DNA from: Hyaloscypha bicolor E
Lineage: Eukaryota; Ascomycota; Leotiomycetes; Helotiales; Hyaloscyphaceae
Length of the DNA stretch: 64,000 nucleotides
Assembly: GCF_002865645.1 (NCBI RefSeq)
Contig: NW_020194667.1
Span: 1-64,000 of the forward strand
Direction of reading: 5' to 3'
Part shown: positions 49,620 through 60,791 of the stretch, in pieces
How positions within the stretch are numbered: position 1 is the first letter of the stretch
How the letters are laid out: each line of letters starts with the position of its first letter
Program-made: the position numbers and the translations under genes
The notes under the pieces: generated by a model
Databases searched by the model: none
Seen by the model: the letters and a program-made list of their open reading frames with translations, nothing else
What the model was told of the DNA's origin: nothing

Positions 49620-51164
49620 ATGCTGCAGTCCTGTTCGCAGAATGGCGCCAAGACCCTGCGGTTGACGATGGGAGCTCGGTGTAGGCCAATTCAGCTGTAC
49701 TACTGCGTTCAAGCACGACAAGTCCACAATACTCCCCCATGGAGACCAGCCACTACCCTGGATGAGTGAGTTCTGTCTGCTACTATCAAAACTCAATGGC
49801 TGATGATCGTAGATGGGTAGGAAAGGAAGCCAGGCCGATAAGTCTCAGACAGCTCATGGTCTTTGGCCGTTCTTTGACGGAAGCTCGATTGATAAGCTCT
49901 GCGAATTATGTGAGGACAGAGCTGCCAACGAGGTGGATACTCTCATCCTGCGAGCCCGGGGCATGGACTAATGAGACTCAGGTTGGCACATCGAATTCGA
50001 GACATGCAAACTCTGCCCTACGTAGTTGTGACCAATCCCCACATAAGTCAAGTCTACGAGCTATATTATAAGGCATTTGAGAGCCTACGGAAGGTGCGGG
50101 AGATTAAAACATTGGAGGACAATGAGAAGTTCTGCAAAAAGATCAGCCAGACTCTACAGGAACATCTGACTGTGATTCCCAAGCTGTCAATGGGAGTGAT
50201 AGAATGCTGGGACCTGATGAAGCCAGAAGATATGGACAAGTTCATGAATACGATTCTACGCTCTGTATGCCTTCCCACATTTCAACTCTCCAGAATGCCC
50301 GTTCGACTAACAAATCTCCAGCGTATCTCCCGCCGAGTCATAGCAGAGCAGCATCTCGCCCTGACCGAAACCTTCAATTCTCCCTGGCACTTCCCTGATT
50401 CGCCCAATGCTTCAAACACGGGCACCGAGTTCGTCGGTGAAGTCTTCCTGAAATGTAACGCTGGCGAGGTCGTAAACCGGTGTTACAACACAATCCTCTC
50501 CCTCAGTTCCGCCACCTACGGTGCCACAACTCCTCTGCCCGCCCTCAAACTCTCCGGCCACCTTGACGCAACATTTCCCTACATCCTCTCACACCTCGAA
50601 TATATAATCGGCGAGCTTTTACGAAACAGCATCCAAGCTGTGGTGGAGCGGCAGAAATCCTCGCCTCGAGGATGGGAGGAGACACCTCCGGCCATTGAAG
50701 TCACAGTCTGCGAGGCCCCACAACATGTTATAATACGAGTCAGCGACCAAGGCGGTGGAATACCTCATGACACACTGCAGTATCTCTGGTCATTTAGCAA
50801 AGGGCCTCGGTCCTCACAAAGGCTGGAGAATCTGACGCAAGTTCCCAAGATGGCTGCCACATTACAAGAATTACGGGTTTCGTCCGATATCCCGACATCA
50901 CTCCACCCGCCGTCTGAGCCGCATGAAAAATCTGAGCACAGTGGAGCAGGACATGACAGCTCTTTATCAAGTCTTAGTAGCAGGCCACCGAATCTACGGC
51001 TAGGGATGGGTCTGCCATTGAGTAGAGTGTATGCAGAGTACTGGGCTGGAAGTCTGGAGCTACATAGTCTCGAGGGATATGGCGTTGATGCATTTCTGCA
51101 GATCAGTAAACTGGGGAATAAGAACGAGCAGTTAACAATGCGTGCCAGTATGGACGCAGTATAG
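49620..51164 (+). CDS. Mitochondrial pyruvate/branched-chain dehydrogenase kinase
   Basis: A 463-residue kinase of the PDHK/BCKDHK family, which phosphorylates and inactivates the E1 subunit of pyruvate or branched-chain dehydrogenase in the matrix. Exons are 49,620-49,765, 49,813-49,932, 49,982-50,264 and 50,322-51,164. The N-terminus is rich in Arg, Gln and Ser without acidic residues, as in a mitochondrial presequence. Then come PISLRQLMVFGR, ELPTRLAHRIRDMQ and the regulatory four-helix domain. The GHKL ATPase has the N-box ELLRNSIQAV (Glu281, Asn285), the G1 box DQGGGIP (Asp325) and the G2 box GMGLPLS near 411. The 57-nt third intron has no stop and keeps the frame, so unspliced message would add 19 residues. 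Splicing gives LRSRISRRVIAEQHLAL, which fits the family. Relatives in yeast are Pkp1 and Pkp2. Confidence 0.92.
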
Positions 51165-51211
51165 AGATGAGCATACCCATTTCAATATAGAGATGAGCAT
51201 ACCCATTTCAA
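51160..51211. repeat. Perfect 26 bp tandem duplication across the kinase stop codon
   Basis: The unit at 51,160-51,185 is repeated without change at 51,186-51,211, and TATAG follows again. The stop TAG at 51,162-51,164 lies in the first copy. The duplication therefore extends the 3' untranslated region only. Confidence 0.95.
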
Positions 51212-51515
51212 TATAGGATTGGAAACCACATGTCACGATAACAGCAAGTATAGAGAAGCATGAATTACATTCGGCTAAAGCTAGTTAAGAAACAAGTCTC
51301 AGTCCCAGAAGCACCTAAGAGCATAATTAAGCAGCTCCTCAGCACCCTGCTGCATTCGAAGTCAAGAGACGACACGAAAAGGAAAAGGAGAAGAAAACGG
51401 TGTTGCCAATGACCTGCTTACAACACTCCTCACACCCGATCATCCGGCTTCTCGACCACCAAAATATTCTGACTTTTGTCCGGGTATAGTTTCGTTGCGC
51501 GTGGAAAGAGGTGAT
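51165..51515. other. Convergent 3' region of PDH kinase and CDC12 septin
   Basis: 351 bp between two stop codons, holding the second copy of the 26 bp repeat and both 3' ends. No further feature is seen. Confidence 0.6.
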
Positions 51516-52899
51516 TTAACGACGACCATGGCTGCGGACAGCACTGCCCTGCATCTGCTCAAGCTCCTGCTCCAACGACTTGATCGCCGCATGCGTGCTC
51601 TCCAAGTCTTTGTTTAGGCGATCACGCTCGCTGATGAGCTTCTGCTCCCATTGTCTGAACCGGTGCTCTTCAATCTTAACCTGCTCCGTGAATCGCTTTC
51701 GGAGATTCTCTTCCTCTTCCTTAAACTTGGGGTTGTCAAGTTTTCGGGGTCTGGCCTCACCAAACTTGCGGGTCTCCATTTGTTGGGCGCGGTAGGCTTC
51801 GTAGTGTGCTTCTTCGGTAGTGTGGATGAGATCCAGCATGTGGGTTCGGATGAGAATCGAACGCAGTTTCTTGAAATCGCAGTGGTCTTCGTTCTCGACT
51901 TCTGCGACACCCCATGAGTATTGGCGGCCCTTGACGATGCGGCCATCGCTTGTCTTCACATCCTTCTCGGAGCCGATGACGGCAAATGGCATGGCGGCCA
52001 TGAGACTTCGGGCGTGTTGTGCAGCAGCCTCGTCATCCTCCTCGACAGGCGGTGTGTAAATCTTGATACCTTGCGCTTCAATGACAGCCCGGATCTGTGT
52101 GATATTAGCTTCTGATTTGCAGACCGCCTTTCGTTGTTGAACGTACCCTTTGCTTGTAACGGGCCAAATCAGCCGGGCTGAGAGTATCTGCCTTCGCAAC
52201 GACCGGGATCAAGTTGACTCTTGAGCTCAATCTCTTCATGACCTCAATATCTAGCGGCTTCAAGGTGTGTCCGGTGGGTCTGATGAAGTACAGGCAAGCG
52301 TGAACACGGAGATCAATCTTATCAACACGGCGGGGTTGTTGCTCTTGCAACATATACGACTCATGTTGATCATCCAAGAACTCGATAATTGGCATCCAAG
52401 AATCACGGTTGTTGACATAGTCGCCAAATCCAGGAGTATCGATAACGGTGAGGCGGACTAGGATATTGTCAGAGCTGGCAATTGAAAATATACACCCATT
52501 ATGATATACCTTTGAAGAACTTCTCCTCAAGCTCAGCCTTTGTGATTTCGATCTCGACGGTTTTGTCCACTTGCTTCGCGTGTCTCTTCTTGTGGTCGGC
52601 GTAGTTTTTGATGGTGGTGGAGAAGAGGGTCTGCGATGCGGTCAGAATTATTACCTCCGCATGGGCTGGTAAGGATTGATTCCACTTACGTTGATGAAGG
52701 TGGTCTTTCCGAGTCCAGATTCGCCAGCAACCATAATCGTGAAAGCTGCGCCTCTCTTTGCTACTATCTTATGGCGCTGGTTGGGCTTTGCTTGAAATTA
52801 GCTGACATTCTGAAGCTATTCTGAAGATATGCTTGATGCAACACATACTAGGTTTGCGATTCCGATAGGGGACGCGCTCTCTGAGGTTGGGGGAGCCAT
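51516..52899 (-). CDS. CDC12: Septin, CDC12/AspC type
   Basis: A 385-residue GTP-binding cytoskeletal protein that assembles with other septins into filaments at septa and tips. Exons: 52,849-52,899, 52,690-52,785, 52,510-52,630, 52,147-52,457, 51,516-52,094; introns of 52-63 nt are all GT-AG. GIANLPNQRHKIV at the start resembles yeast Cdc12 more than Cdc3. The P-loop GESGLGKT is at residues 38-45, DTPGFGD at about 96-102 and AKAD at 177-180. The septin unique element (GRQYSWGVAEVENEDHCDF) follows. The last 70 residues are a coiled coil (FRQWEQKLISERDRLNKDLE and onward). It is divergent from PWP2 and convergent with the PDH kinase gene. Confidence 0.93.
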
Positions 52900-53201
52900 T
52901 GTGGATGTGCTTATTGCAGATTCACTTGCTTTGGGGTCGAACGCAGATAGAGACTTCGTGCCGTCGTGAAGGGAGATGATTGTCGCAAAAGTTGTTTGTG
53001 ATCAACAGTCGTGGGCTTTTCAGGAGGTTCGGGAAATTCACAGTTCCCCTTTTCGTTTAGAACTCCCGGACTTTTAGCGTGTCCTCGAAGAGTCTAGCGT
53101 GCCTGCCGCTTCGGAGAAACTAGTTACCGATCAACTTGCATGGGAATAAAAAAACTACTGGGCGAGAAATACATCGCAAAAATGCCAATTCAACGGTGAC
53201 C
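52900..53201. promoter_or_regulatory. Divergent promoter region, CDC12 and PWP2
   Basis: 302 bp separate the two start codons. No clear RRPE or PAC ribosome-biogenesis element was found. A short A-run (GGGAATAAAAAAACTACT) lies about 55 bp before the PWP2 ATG. Confidence 0.6.
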
Positions 53202-56000
53202 ATGAAGACGGAGTTTAGGGTATATTTTTTACTCCTCACAATGTTTATGCGACGTATTGACAGTTCACATAGTTCTCCAACCTTTTGGGGACTGTATACA
53301 GCCAGGGAAACCTGCTCTTCAGCCCTGATGGATCTTGTCTATTCTCTCCAGTCGGGAATCGAGTGACGGTTTTCGACTTGATAAAGTGAGTATTAGATTG
53401 AAATGGAGCGAGTAATCCGCTAATTGTACTATAGTAACAAATCCCATACTCTCCCATTCGCGCATCGAAAGAACATCGCCAGACTCGGCCTCACACCGCG
53501 GGGTAATTTACTTCTTTCAGTCGATGAAGATGGCCATGCAATATTGACAAGCGTATCTCGACGAATCGCCCTCCACCACTTTACATTCAAGTCTTCAGTC
53601 TCTGCACTCGCATTTTCTCCCTCGGGACGTCACTTTGCTGTGGGAGTGGGGCGGCATATACAGGTTTGGCACACACCTTCAACGCCAGATCAAAACGTGG
53701 ATGGAGAGTTAGAATTTGCCCCGTTCATACTGCATCGAGTGTATGCAGGTCACTATGATACAGTCCAGAGTATTGAGTGGTCTAGTGATTCTAGATTCTT
53801 TCTTAGCGCAGCTAAGGACTTGACCGCCCGAATATGGAGTTTGAATCCCGAGGAAGGCTTTGTTCCAACGACACTTGCGGGACATAGGGAAGGTGTTCTC
53901 GGCGCATACTTTTCAAGGGACCAAGAGACGATTTATACAATAAGCAAAGATGGTGCTGTTTTCCAATGGGCATACTTGAGGAACCCCAATGCACCTGAAC
54001 CAGAGGAGGACGAGGAAATGGAAGATGCAGACGAAGATTCCCATGCCAGATGGAGAATTACACAACGACATTACTTCTTGCAAAATAATGCCAAGGTTAA
54101 TTGTGCGGCATACCATGCAGACTCGAATCTGTTAGTGGCTGGTTTCTCGAACGGCGTTTTCGGACTATACGAGATGCCCGAATTTAATATGATACATACT
54201 CTGAGTATCTCTCAAAATGATATCGATTTCGTCACCATCAACAAAACTGGCGAGTGGTTGGCATTTGGAGCCTCAAAGCTTGGTCAATTGTTGGTTTGGG
54301 AATGGCAATCCGAGTCCTATATTTTGAAACAGCAAGGCCACTTCGATTCCATAAACGCCTTGGTGTACTCTCCAGATGGACAGAAAATTGTCACAACAGC
54401 TGACGATGGCAAAATCAAAGTCTGGGACGTGAATTCGGGGTTCTGCATAGTCACTTTCACTGAGCATTCAAGTGGAGTTACAGCTTGCGAATTTGCGAAG
54501 AAGGGAAATGTTTTGTTCACATCAAGTCTTGATGGATCCATAAGAGCGTGGGATTTGATTCGATATCGAAATTTTCGAACATTCACTGCCCCAACACGAT
54601 TATCATTCTCATCTCTGGCCGTGGATCCTAGCGGGGAGGTGGTCTGCGCTGGATCTTTAGACTCCTTCGACATCCACATATGGTCAGTTCAGACTGGCCA
54701 ATTACTCGATCGATTGGTAGGCCATGAAGGGCCGATCTCATCACTTGCCTTTGCGCCAAATGGAGGCGTTGTTGTCAGTGGAAGCTGGGATCATACAGTC
54801 CGAATATGGTCGATCTTCGACCGAACACAAACCAGCGAACCTCTGCAACTTCAAGCCGATGTTCTCGACATAGCATTCAGGCCCGATTCGAGACAACTTG
54901 CTGTATCAACACTGGATGGCCAGCTCACATTTTGGTCAGTCTCAGAAGCAGAACAACAATCAGGAGTCGATGGAAGAAGAGATGTCTCTGGTGGTCGCAA
55001 AATTACAGATCGTCGCACTGCTGCCAATGCGGCTGGGACGAAGAGCTTCGGCGCTATCAGGTATAGTGCCGACGGCACATGTGTACTGGCTGGTGGAAAC
55101 AGCAAGTATATTTGCCTCTATTCAGTCGACTCGCTCGTACTGTTGAAAAAATACACAGTCAGCATCAACTTGTCATTGTCAGGGACACAGGAGTTCCTGA
55201 ACAGCAAGCTGTTGACGGAAGCTGGCCCAGCTGGCCTTATTGACGAGCAAGGCGACGCATCAGATCTCGAGGACCGGCTCGACAAAAGCCTTCCAGGATC
55301 CACAAGAGGTGGTGACCCATCGGCCAGGAAGCGTATGCCGGAAGTACGAGTAACAGGTGTAGCTTTTGCGCCAACAGGCAGGTCTTTCTGTGCCGCCTCT
55401 ACCGAAGGACTTTTAATATATAGTCTGGATACGATGCCGCTTTTCGATCCTATCGACCTGGACTTAGCTGTCACACCAGCCTCAACACTGCACGTTCTGC
55501 AGAAGGAGAAAGACTACCTAAAAGCCCTCGTCATGGCTTTCAGATTGAACGAAGTTCCATTAATACGACAAGTCTACGAAGCAATCCCGCATAGCAACAT
55601 CGGACTCGTCGTTGAAGAGTTACCTGTCGTATACGTACCACGGCTACTTCGTTTTGTTGGCAAGCAAACAGAAGAGTCACCTCATTTAGAATTTTGCCTG
55701 CTGTGGGTACAGGCCATTTTGAATGGACACGGTCAGTGGATCCGTGAGAATCGAGCAACTGTGGATGCAGAGTTGAGGACGGTCAGTCGTGCTGTTGGAA
55801 GGATTAGAGACGAGTTGAGACGACTGGCCGATGAGAATTGTTTTACGATTGATTATCTTCTGAGTCAACCGACGGCGCAAAATGGGGCGCAAAATGGTGC
55901 TGCAAATGAGCAGAAGTCTATCACAAATGGAACTGATACCCAACAAGTGGAGATTGAAGAGGATGACGACGACGATACTGAGTGGATAGGCTTAGACTAG
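53202..56000 (+). CDS. PWP2: PWP2/UTP1, WD40 component of the SSU processome
   Basis: An 898-residue nucleolar protein of the UtpB complex, needed for 18S rRNA maturation with U3 snoRNP. Exons are 53,202-53,219 (18 nt), 53,273-53,385 and 53,435-56,000. The tiny first exon MKTEFR joins FSNLLGTVYSQGNLLF, the conserved start. Next come NNKSHTLPFAHRKNIARLGL and two seven-bladed WD40 propellers (for example VWDVN, IRAWDLIRYRNFRTF, GSWDHTVRIWSIF, and DLTARIWSL). An acidic loop near residues 230-245 interrupts the propeller. The C-terminal Utp12 domain is at about 700-850 (LVMAFRLNEVPLIRQVYEAI, VEELPVVYVPRLLRF). The tail ends in an acidic stretch EEDDDDDTEWIGLD. Length is close to the yeast protein. 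Confidence 0.95.
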
Positions 56001-56703
56001 GAATCTAATGTTCGAGCATTCGGGTCTGCTATAATGTACTTGTTGGGCAGTCAGTTTGCACCCCCAAGATGAGTTCGAATCTTCCATCGTTGTGTTGGGC
56101 AATGGGCCTATAGGTGGCAAGTCAAGCCACCTCCGTTGCTAAAGCGCCTGAGACGAATCCTAGACACATGCCTCCATTTCCGGGCTCGATGCATCTAGCA
56201 GAAAGCGGCGGGACTTTCAGCATAGAGTAGCTAATCGGTTCTTTCGTCTCAGCTTTTCCCAGCCTCTTCGCCTTAAGCTATTCTCGCCAAACTGGCCAGT
56301 GCCTTCGCCCAGAGTTTCCCTGTTCCCCCATTCAGCTCCACGTGCCGCGTCAGCTCCCCGCCCACCAATCCTACCTCACAGGGGGAGTTCCCGTGGTTGT
56401 GTGGCGTAGAGGCAAGCTAACGTAGTGCATTAGCCTTGCCTTTCCTAGAACAATGTATTGTGACTTGAGAGGCTCGAGAAGCTGAAAAAGCCTCAGAGCC
56501 TCAGAGCCTCGCAGGCTTTTTCTTCGTTCACAACACCTCTCTCCTCGGCGCTTGCGGTTCATGGCACGATACAAGCCATAGAGTCGATTTTGCTTCCAGC
56601 TTATTCTGAATTTCAATTGTTTATTGTTCAATGTCTGCTGCCATCATCCAATTGGCGCAAAAGTCTTCGGCTCCCAACGGCAGCCAGAGAACCAACCAAC
56701 CAA
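56001..56703. other. Intergenic and 5' region before the CorA-like gene
   Basis: About 700 bp. Contains a hairpin: GAAAAAGCCT at 56,484-56,493 and AGGCTTTTTC at 56,513-56,522, with CTCAGAGC repeated in the loop. An ATG at 56,631 opens a short out-of-frame uORF of about 37 codons that overlaps the main start. No separate gene is recognised. Confidence 0.55.
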
Positions 56704-59700
56704 ATGGAAAAGACCCAAGCGTCCGAGAGCTCCGGAAGCGACCACTTATTGTCGGAAATTTTGAGCGCATTAAACAGAATTGATGGTCACCTTCAGGCAC
56801 AACAGACCCGCGTCGATGAGCTGGACAGTAAGATCAGTGCGGTGACGACGTCTGTAAAGGAGGCTGTGGATACGACGCAAAGCGCTAAGAATTCCACTGA
56901 TCGTCGCTTGAAAGTTGCTACAACAGTTCAACCATTCAGGGAGAGGAGAGCTAGCACATTTCCTACAAGCCCTTCAACGCGACTTCGTGGTCCTGGCCTA
57001 GAAACATCGGGCAGAAATGGCAGCGGTCAGAGCACCTCGAGCCGCTCTTCTCTATCCCAAAGAGTTCTTGTAGGCCAGTTCAACGACAGACACTCTCCTC
57101 GAAACAGCCTCCCAGGGAAAAGCAAGATCTTTACATTTCCAACCCCGCCCAGCAACTCAATCCCAGAGACTGGTTCTGTTTCGAGAAGAGGAACATTAAG
57201 CTCTCTCTCGCCACCTCCCATGGCTCAGAACGAGCATATCGATCACGCAATACATAACGATGGCCTGGACTGGTATACAAAGTTCCCACCGCCAAAGAGC
57301 TGGGTCGTTACCAGGACTCAAGGGAGGGATCTTAAAGTCAAATATGGCGGGGAGGACGCGAAGAATCTTTGGAAAACATTCGTTGGAGACTCGTGCACTA
57401 TTCCTCCTGATGGCAGGGTCGAAATGACTTTTCAACAACATATCCTGGAGCGTTTGGACGAAACACAAGTCGTGTTACTTTTAGAGACACTTCGGGATGT
57501 CTCAACCCAACTGGAATATCGGCGTCCCGGAGATCTTAAAAAGAGAGGGAGCTTCAAGGTCACGGACTACGAATTCGATCCCAATTTTGAAGAGTCTGTA
57601 GCAGAGTATCGTGTCGACATCCCCAGTGGGAGGTTTCTGGATCCAGACCGTCGAATTAAACAAGCAGCAACAAGCCCTAGTAGTGAGGACGCGAAAACAG
57701 CACCCTGGAAACGAATCATGTGAGTGATTCCGTTTGATCACGCTTGAACATATTTCCCTTCCATGCTGCAAAGGCTTTGGAACAATGAGGCAGTCTTCGA
57801 AAGCAGAGCGTGATCGACAGAATCTAGACCCGGTCCCGGTATTTCCGCTGACGCTGCATAGAGAAATCAGGGGCTTGTCAAAGAAACTTATCGACGAGCA
57901 CGAAACTTGGACAAAATCCATTGACGAACACGAGACATGGACTGGTAATTTTCGAGATCCCTGGAATGAGGCTTTACCTGTGGTCAATCCTATATGTCCT
58001 TTCTTGACTAACCGAATAGACGAGACAAACTACAGCCAGCAGGGTTACACCGGGATGAGGACGGTTCAGGAAGCTCTAAAGCACCACCAACAATGCTGGC
58101 GGCGACCACCACCTAGCGATGACAACTTATGTTTTCATGTTACGTTTTACGAATTGGTAGATCTCACGCATGATGACGAGCTGGAGGGTGAAATTTGGAG
58201 GTCTGGTAAGCTCCACAGCGACAACCCCGATGAGCTGGAGGCTTTGTACGGCATCAGAACCCGTCGAATCCGAGAGAGTGCTTGTACTGTAAGTTTTGTT
58301 CTTTAGTATCCCTTAAACCCCCCCTAAGTTAAGACTCATCCGGTGGCAGATTGTGGTGGTTCCAGATCCAGCAGCGTCCCAATTCTGGACCATGCTGTAC
58401 ATGTGCCCAAATGGCTTCGAATTATATGATAAAAGCAATGAGTTCGAGCATTACGATATGGTATTGAGTGCAATCAAGGGTCGAGATGCAGAAGGTGCTC
58501 TTGAGGCAATGGTAGGATTTTCAATCCGTATGGTTCTCCAGCGATGGGAGAAGATCTTGGAATATTTTACGTGGCTTCTGGGTCACAGAGATTCGCTTTC
58601 GGATCCGGATGCCCACGATAGCTTGCTTTTCGACGACGACTCGTTTTCAAGATCACGCAGATATTTCTGGGCTATCAACTACTTAGCGGAATTGGATATC
58701 AGCATTTCTCGAAACATCATTCAATTGGATAGATTTATTGGAGAGGACTCACCTAACAAGTCGATTCGCGAACAGCTGAACCAATTGCAACATCTACGAG
58801 AGCGGATCCTTGGTCAAAGAGATGAAGCGATTGCATTGCGGGACGGGGTGAGTAATTTGAACCATTTCATTAGGAACGCTCAATGTTCGTTCCAACGGGT
58901 CTCTATAACATTGAGACTATATGCTCTTGGAACTTCCGTTCGGGTATCAAAGCTTCATACTTAATAATCGGTTGAAATGGCTTCTTAATGCCAGTTTATA
59001 TCAACGTTGGCAGATAATGAGCTTCATGCTAATATTCGAAATAGCTATTCAGTGCGAGCGGGGTAATGGAGAGCAGAGCATCGACAAGACTCAACGAAAA
59101 CATCAAACTCCTTACATTCGTCAGCATATTCTTTCTGCCACTGTCATTCTGCATGGTATTTCCATCCCTTGCAAATGCTAATACCATTCTGACCTTACTA
59201 CAGTCCGTATGGAGCGTCAACAATACTATTTTTAGCCTCAAAGCTCTCATCATAGTCGCCACCCTCGTCGGACTCAGCACATATCTCCTAGTCTTCAATC
59301 TCAACAACGTCGTCGAACTCTGCAGTCGGGTCTACAGAAAGCGCAAGCTCCTGCTCATTGAGCTGATGCAAAAAGACCTCGACAAGAAATGGAAAGAAAC
59401 AGGTCAAAAGTTCACCAGCTTTCAGCCAAAACAGGAGAAACGCAAACCCTCAGAATGGATGTTAGGCCTCTTCGTGTTGCACAAAGCCTTCGGCCGCTTT
59501 CAATTTATCAAAAGGCTTTCGGAGGAGGAGAAGCAGGAGAAAATCCGTTCGAACAAGGAGGGAAGTATGCCCTATTGGCCAGATCTCCCGTTGCCTGAGG
59601 AGCTTGCACAGTCGACGGATTTAGCAAAAGTCCAAAGCGCGGGTGCGGGCGAAGTCAGGAAGAAGCCTTCGATTCGAGACAGATTTGCAAGGCTGAGTAT

Positions 59701-59749
59701 GGTGTTTAGAAGAGGTGCTGTCTCGCCAGGAACCACAGCAAATGTTTGA
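56704..59749 (+). CDS. CorA-like Mg2+ transporter family protein (fungal type)
   Basis: About 890 residues, probably an integral membrane protein. Exons supported by frame and signals: 56,704-57,719, 57,790-58,288, 58,350-58,847, 59,053-59,155, 59,204-59,749. Exon 58,350-58,847 ends in phase 0, but 59,053 needs phase 2; an 11-nt micro-exon at 58,995-59,005 would fix this. The first ~250 residues are Ser/Pro-rich and disordered after a coiled-coil-like start. The conserved part has VVVPDPAASQFWTMLYM, a long helical region, then the CorA signature ASGVMESRASTRLNENIKLL leading into TM1 (TFVSIFFLPLSFCM) and TM2 (SLKALIIVATLVGLSTYLLVF). The GMN selectivity motif after TM1 is absent (SVWSVNN instead), as in many fungal members, so magnesium transport is not assured. 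The ATG at 56,704 is the first in frame. Confidence 0.75.
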
Positions 59750-59849
59750 ATCAGCGAGTCCTTATCCGCAACAGATAGAAACGTGTGGACGTTCGATCTG
59801 ATTGCAAACTTAATACGTAGACAACGGCATAAAGTAATGGGAACATGGG

Positions 59850-60043
59850 GTATATTTTATAATATATTAATAAAGACCACACTAACATACCCTATAGGTC
59901 TCAGTTTTATCTCCTATAGTAGTATTCCGGTCCCTATAAGCCCTATAAGGGTCCCCTGAAACAATTAATTAACCCCCGCACCTTCTTACAAAGGGGTAAA
60001 AGGGGGTGAGTGAGATATAAAAGTTAAACCATGATATTTGGTA
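59850..60043. repeat. AT-rich patch within gene space
   Basis: Local AT-rich sequence with repeated CCCTATA/TATAGG steps (ACCCTATAGGTCTC, CCCTATAAGCCCTATAAGGG). The same kind of TATAGG/CCCTATA steps occurs in the inverted repeat at 26,381-26,536. It separates the CorA-like gene from the truncated hydrolase and may be what is left of an inserted element. Confidence 0.4.
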
Positions 60044-60184
60044 CTATACTAGTATATAGCTACTCGGGAAAGAGGTGGTGGTGGGGGGTGAGGCGATGTA
60101 AGTACGGATGTTGTGGAGGGTGGCGGTTATGCCGAAGGGGGTTCCGGTGTGGAGTGCGCCTGTGAAGCAGGAGGGGCATGACAT
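60044..60184 (-). pseudogene. Dienelactone hydrolase family, 5' fragment only
   Basis: An ATG at 60,184 on the minus strand opens MSCPSCFTGALHTGTP, then TATLHNIRTYIASP and a stop at 60,044 after 46 residues. The start MSC--CF-G-(I/L)H-GTP is the characteristic opening of fungal dienelactone hydrolase (alpha/beta hydrolase) proteins, which are normally about 250 residues and have a Cys-His-Asp triad further on. No catalytic part follows: only about 295 bp separate this stop from the end of the CorA-like gene, and these are AT-rich. It is therefore probably the truncated remains of a gene whose 3' part was lost. A chance similarity is possible because the match is short. Confidence 0.55.
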
Positions 60185-60791
60185 TTTGATTTTGGCTTGG
60201 AGGGTTAGGAAAGAGTATGGATGGGAGGAGAGAAGGGAACTTAAGATGGGTGAGGCAAAGAGGAGGAGATCGGCGATAGTGACAATCTCCGCACAGAGGA
60301 GGCGTCAAGGTTTACTCGGTCTGAGTACGAGTACTCGGAGAGCTGGAACAATTATTGGTTGAAAGGAGGCTGGGGTACTTGATTGGACTGAGTTTGTTCT
60401 TGGCTTTTTAGCTTGGCAGCCCCAAGAGTTCTTTCGGACTTCACTCTATTCATAAAACACGTCTCATCAAAGTATTATAGAAATTCTGTCTCATTCCTGT
60501 CGTCTATAGAATTCATAACGTTCATACGCCAGTCCAGTCAAATCCCGTATTACTTGCTGTTTCCAGAACGAACAAATGCAACATAAACATCTCATCTCAT
60601 CTATGAGCGTAAGAGCAAAACAAAACATAAGTACGGTACGCAGAAATATAACAGACAGCCTGACCCAAACGATAAATTAGACAAGACATGAAGCGCGCTA
60701 CTGTAAATGATGCATGCATGCTGGTATCTTTGTATACTCTCTCAAACAAAATAGAAAAAAAACGAGAAAACTCCTCCAAATATGTTGAGGA
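60185..60791. other. Intergenic region, 3' flank of the Sel1-like gene
   Basis: Upstream of the hydrolase fragment and downstream of the next minus-strand gene. A plus-strand frame at 60,108-60,362 is the complement of the fragment and its promoter, and it has no family resemblance. Confidence 0.5.

Noticed and set aside
56050..56100. GTTCGAATC, resembling a tRNA T-loop
   Set aside because: The flanking bases do not form a T-stem and no acceptor, D or anticodon arm can be placed around it.
60060..60308. 82-codon minus-strand frame rich in Pro, His and Arg
   Set aside because: It is the wrong frame over the hydrolase fragment. The frame starting at 60,184 gives the recognisable MSCPSCFTG start instead.
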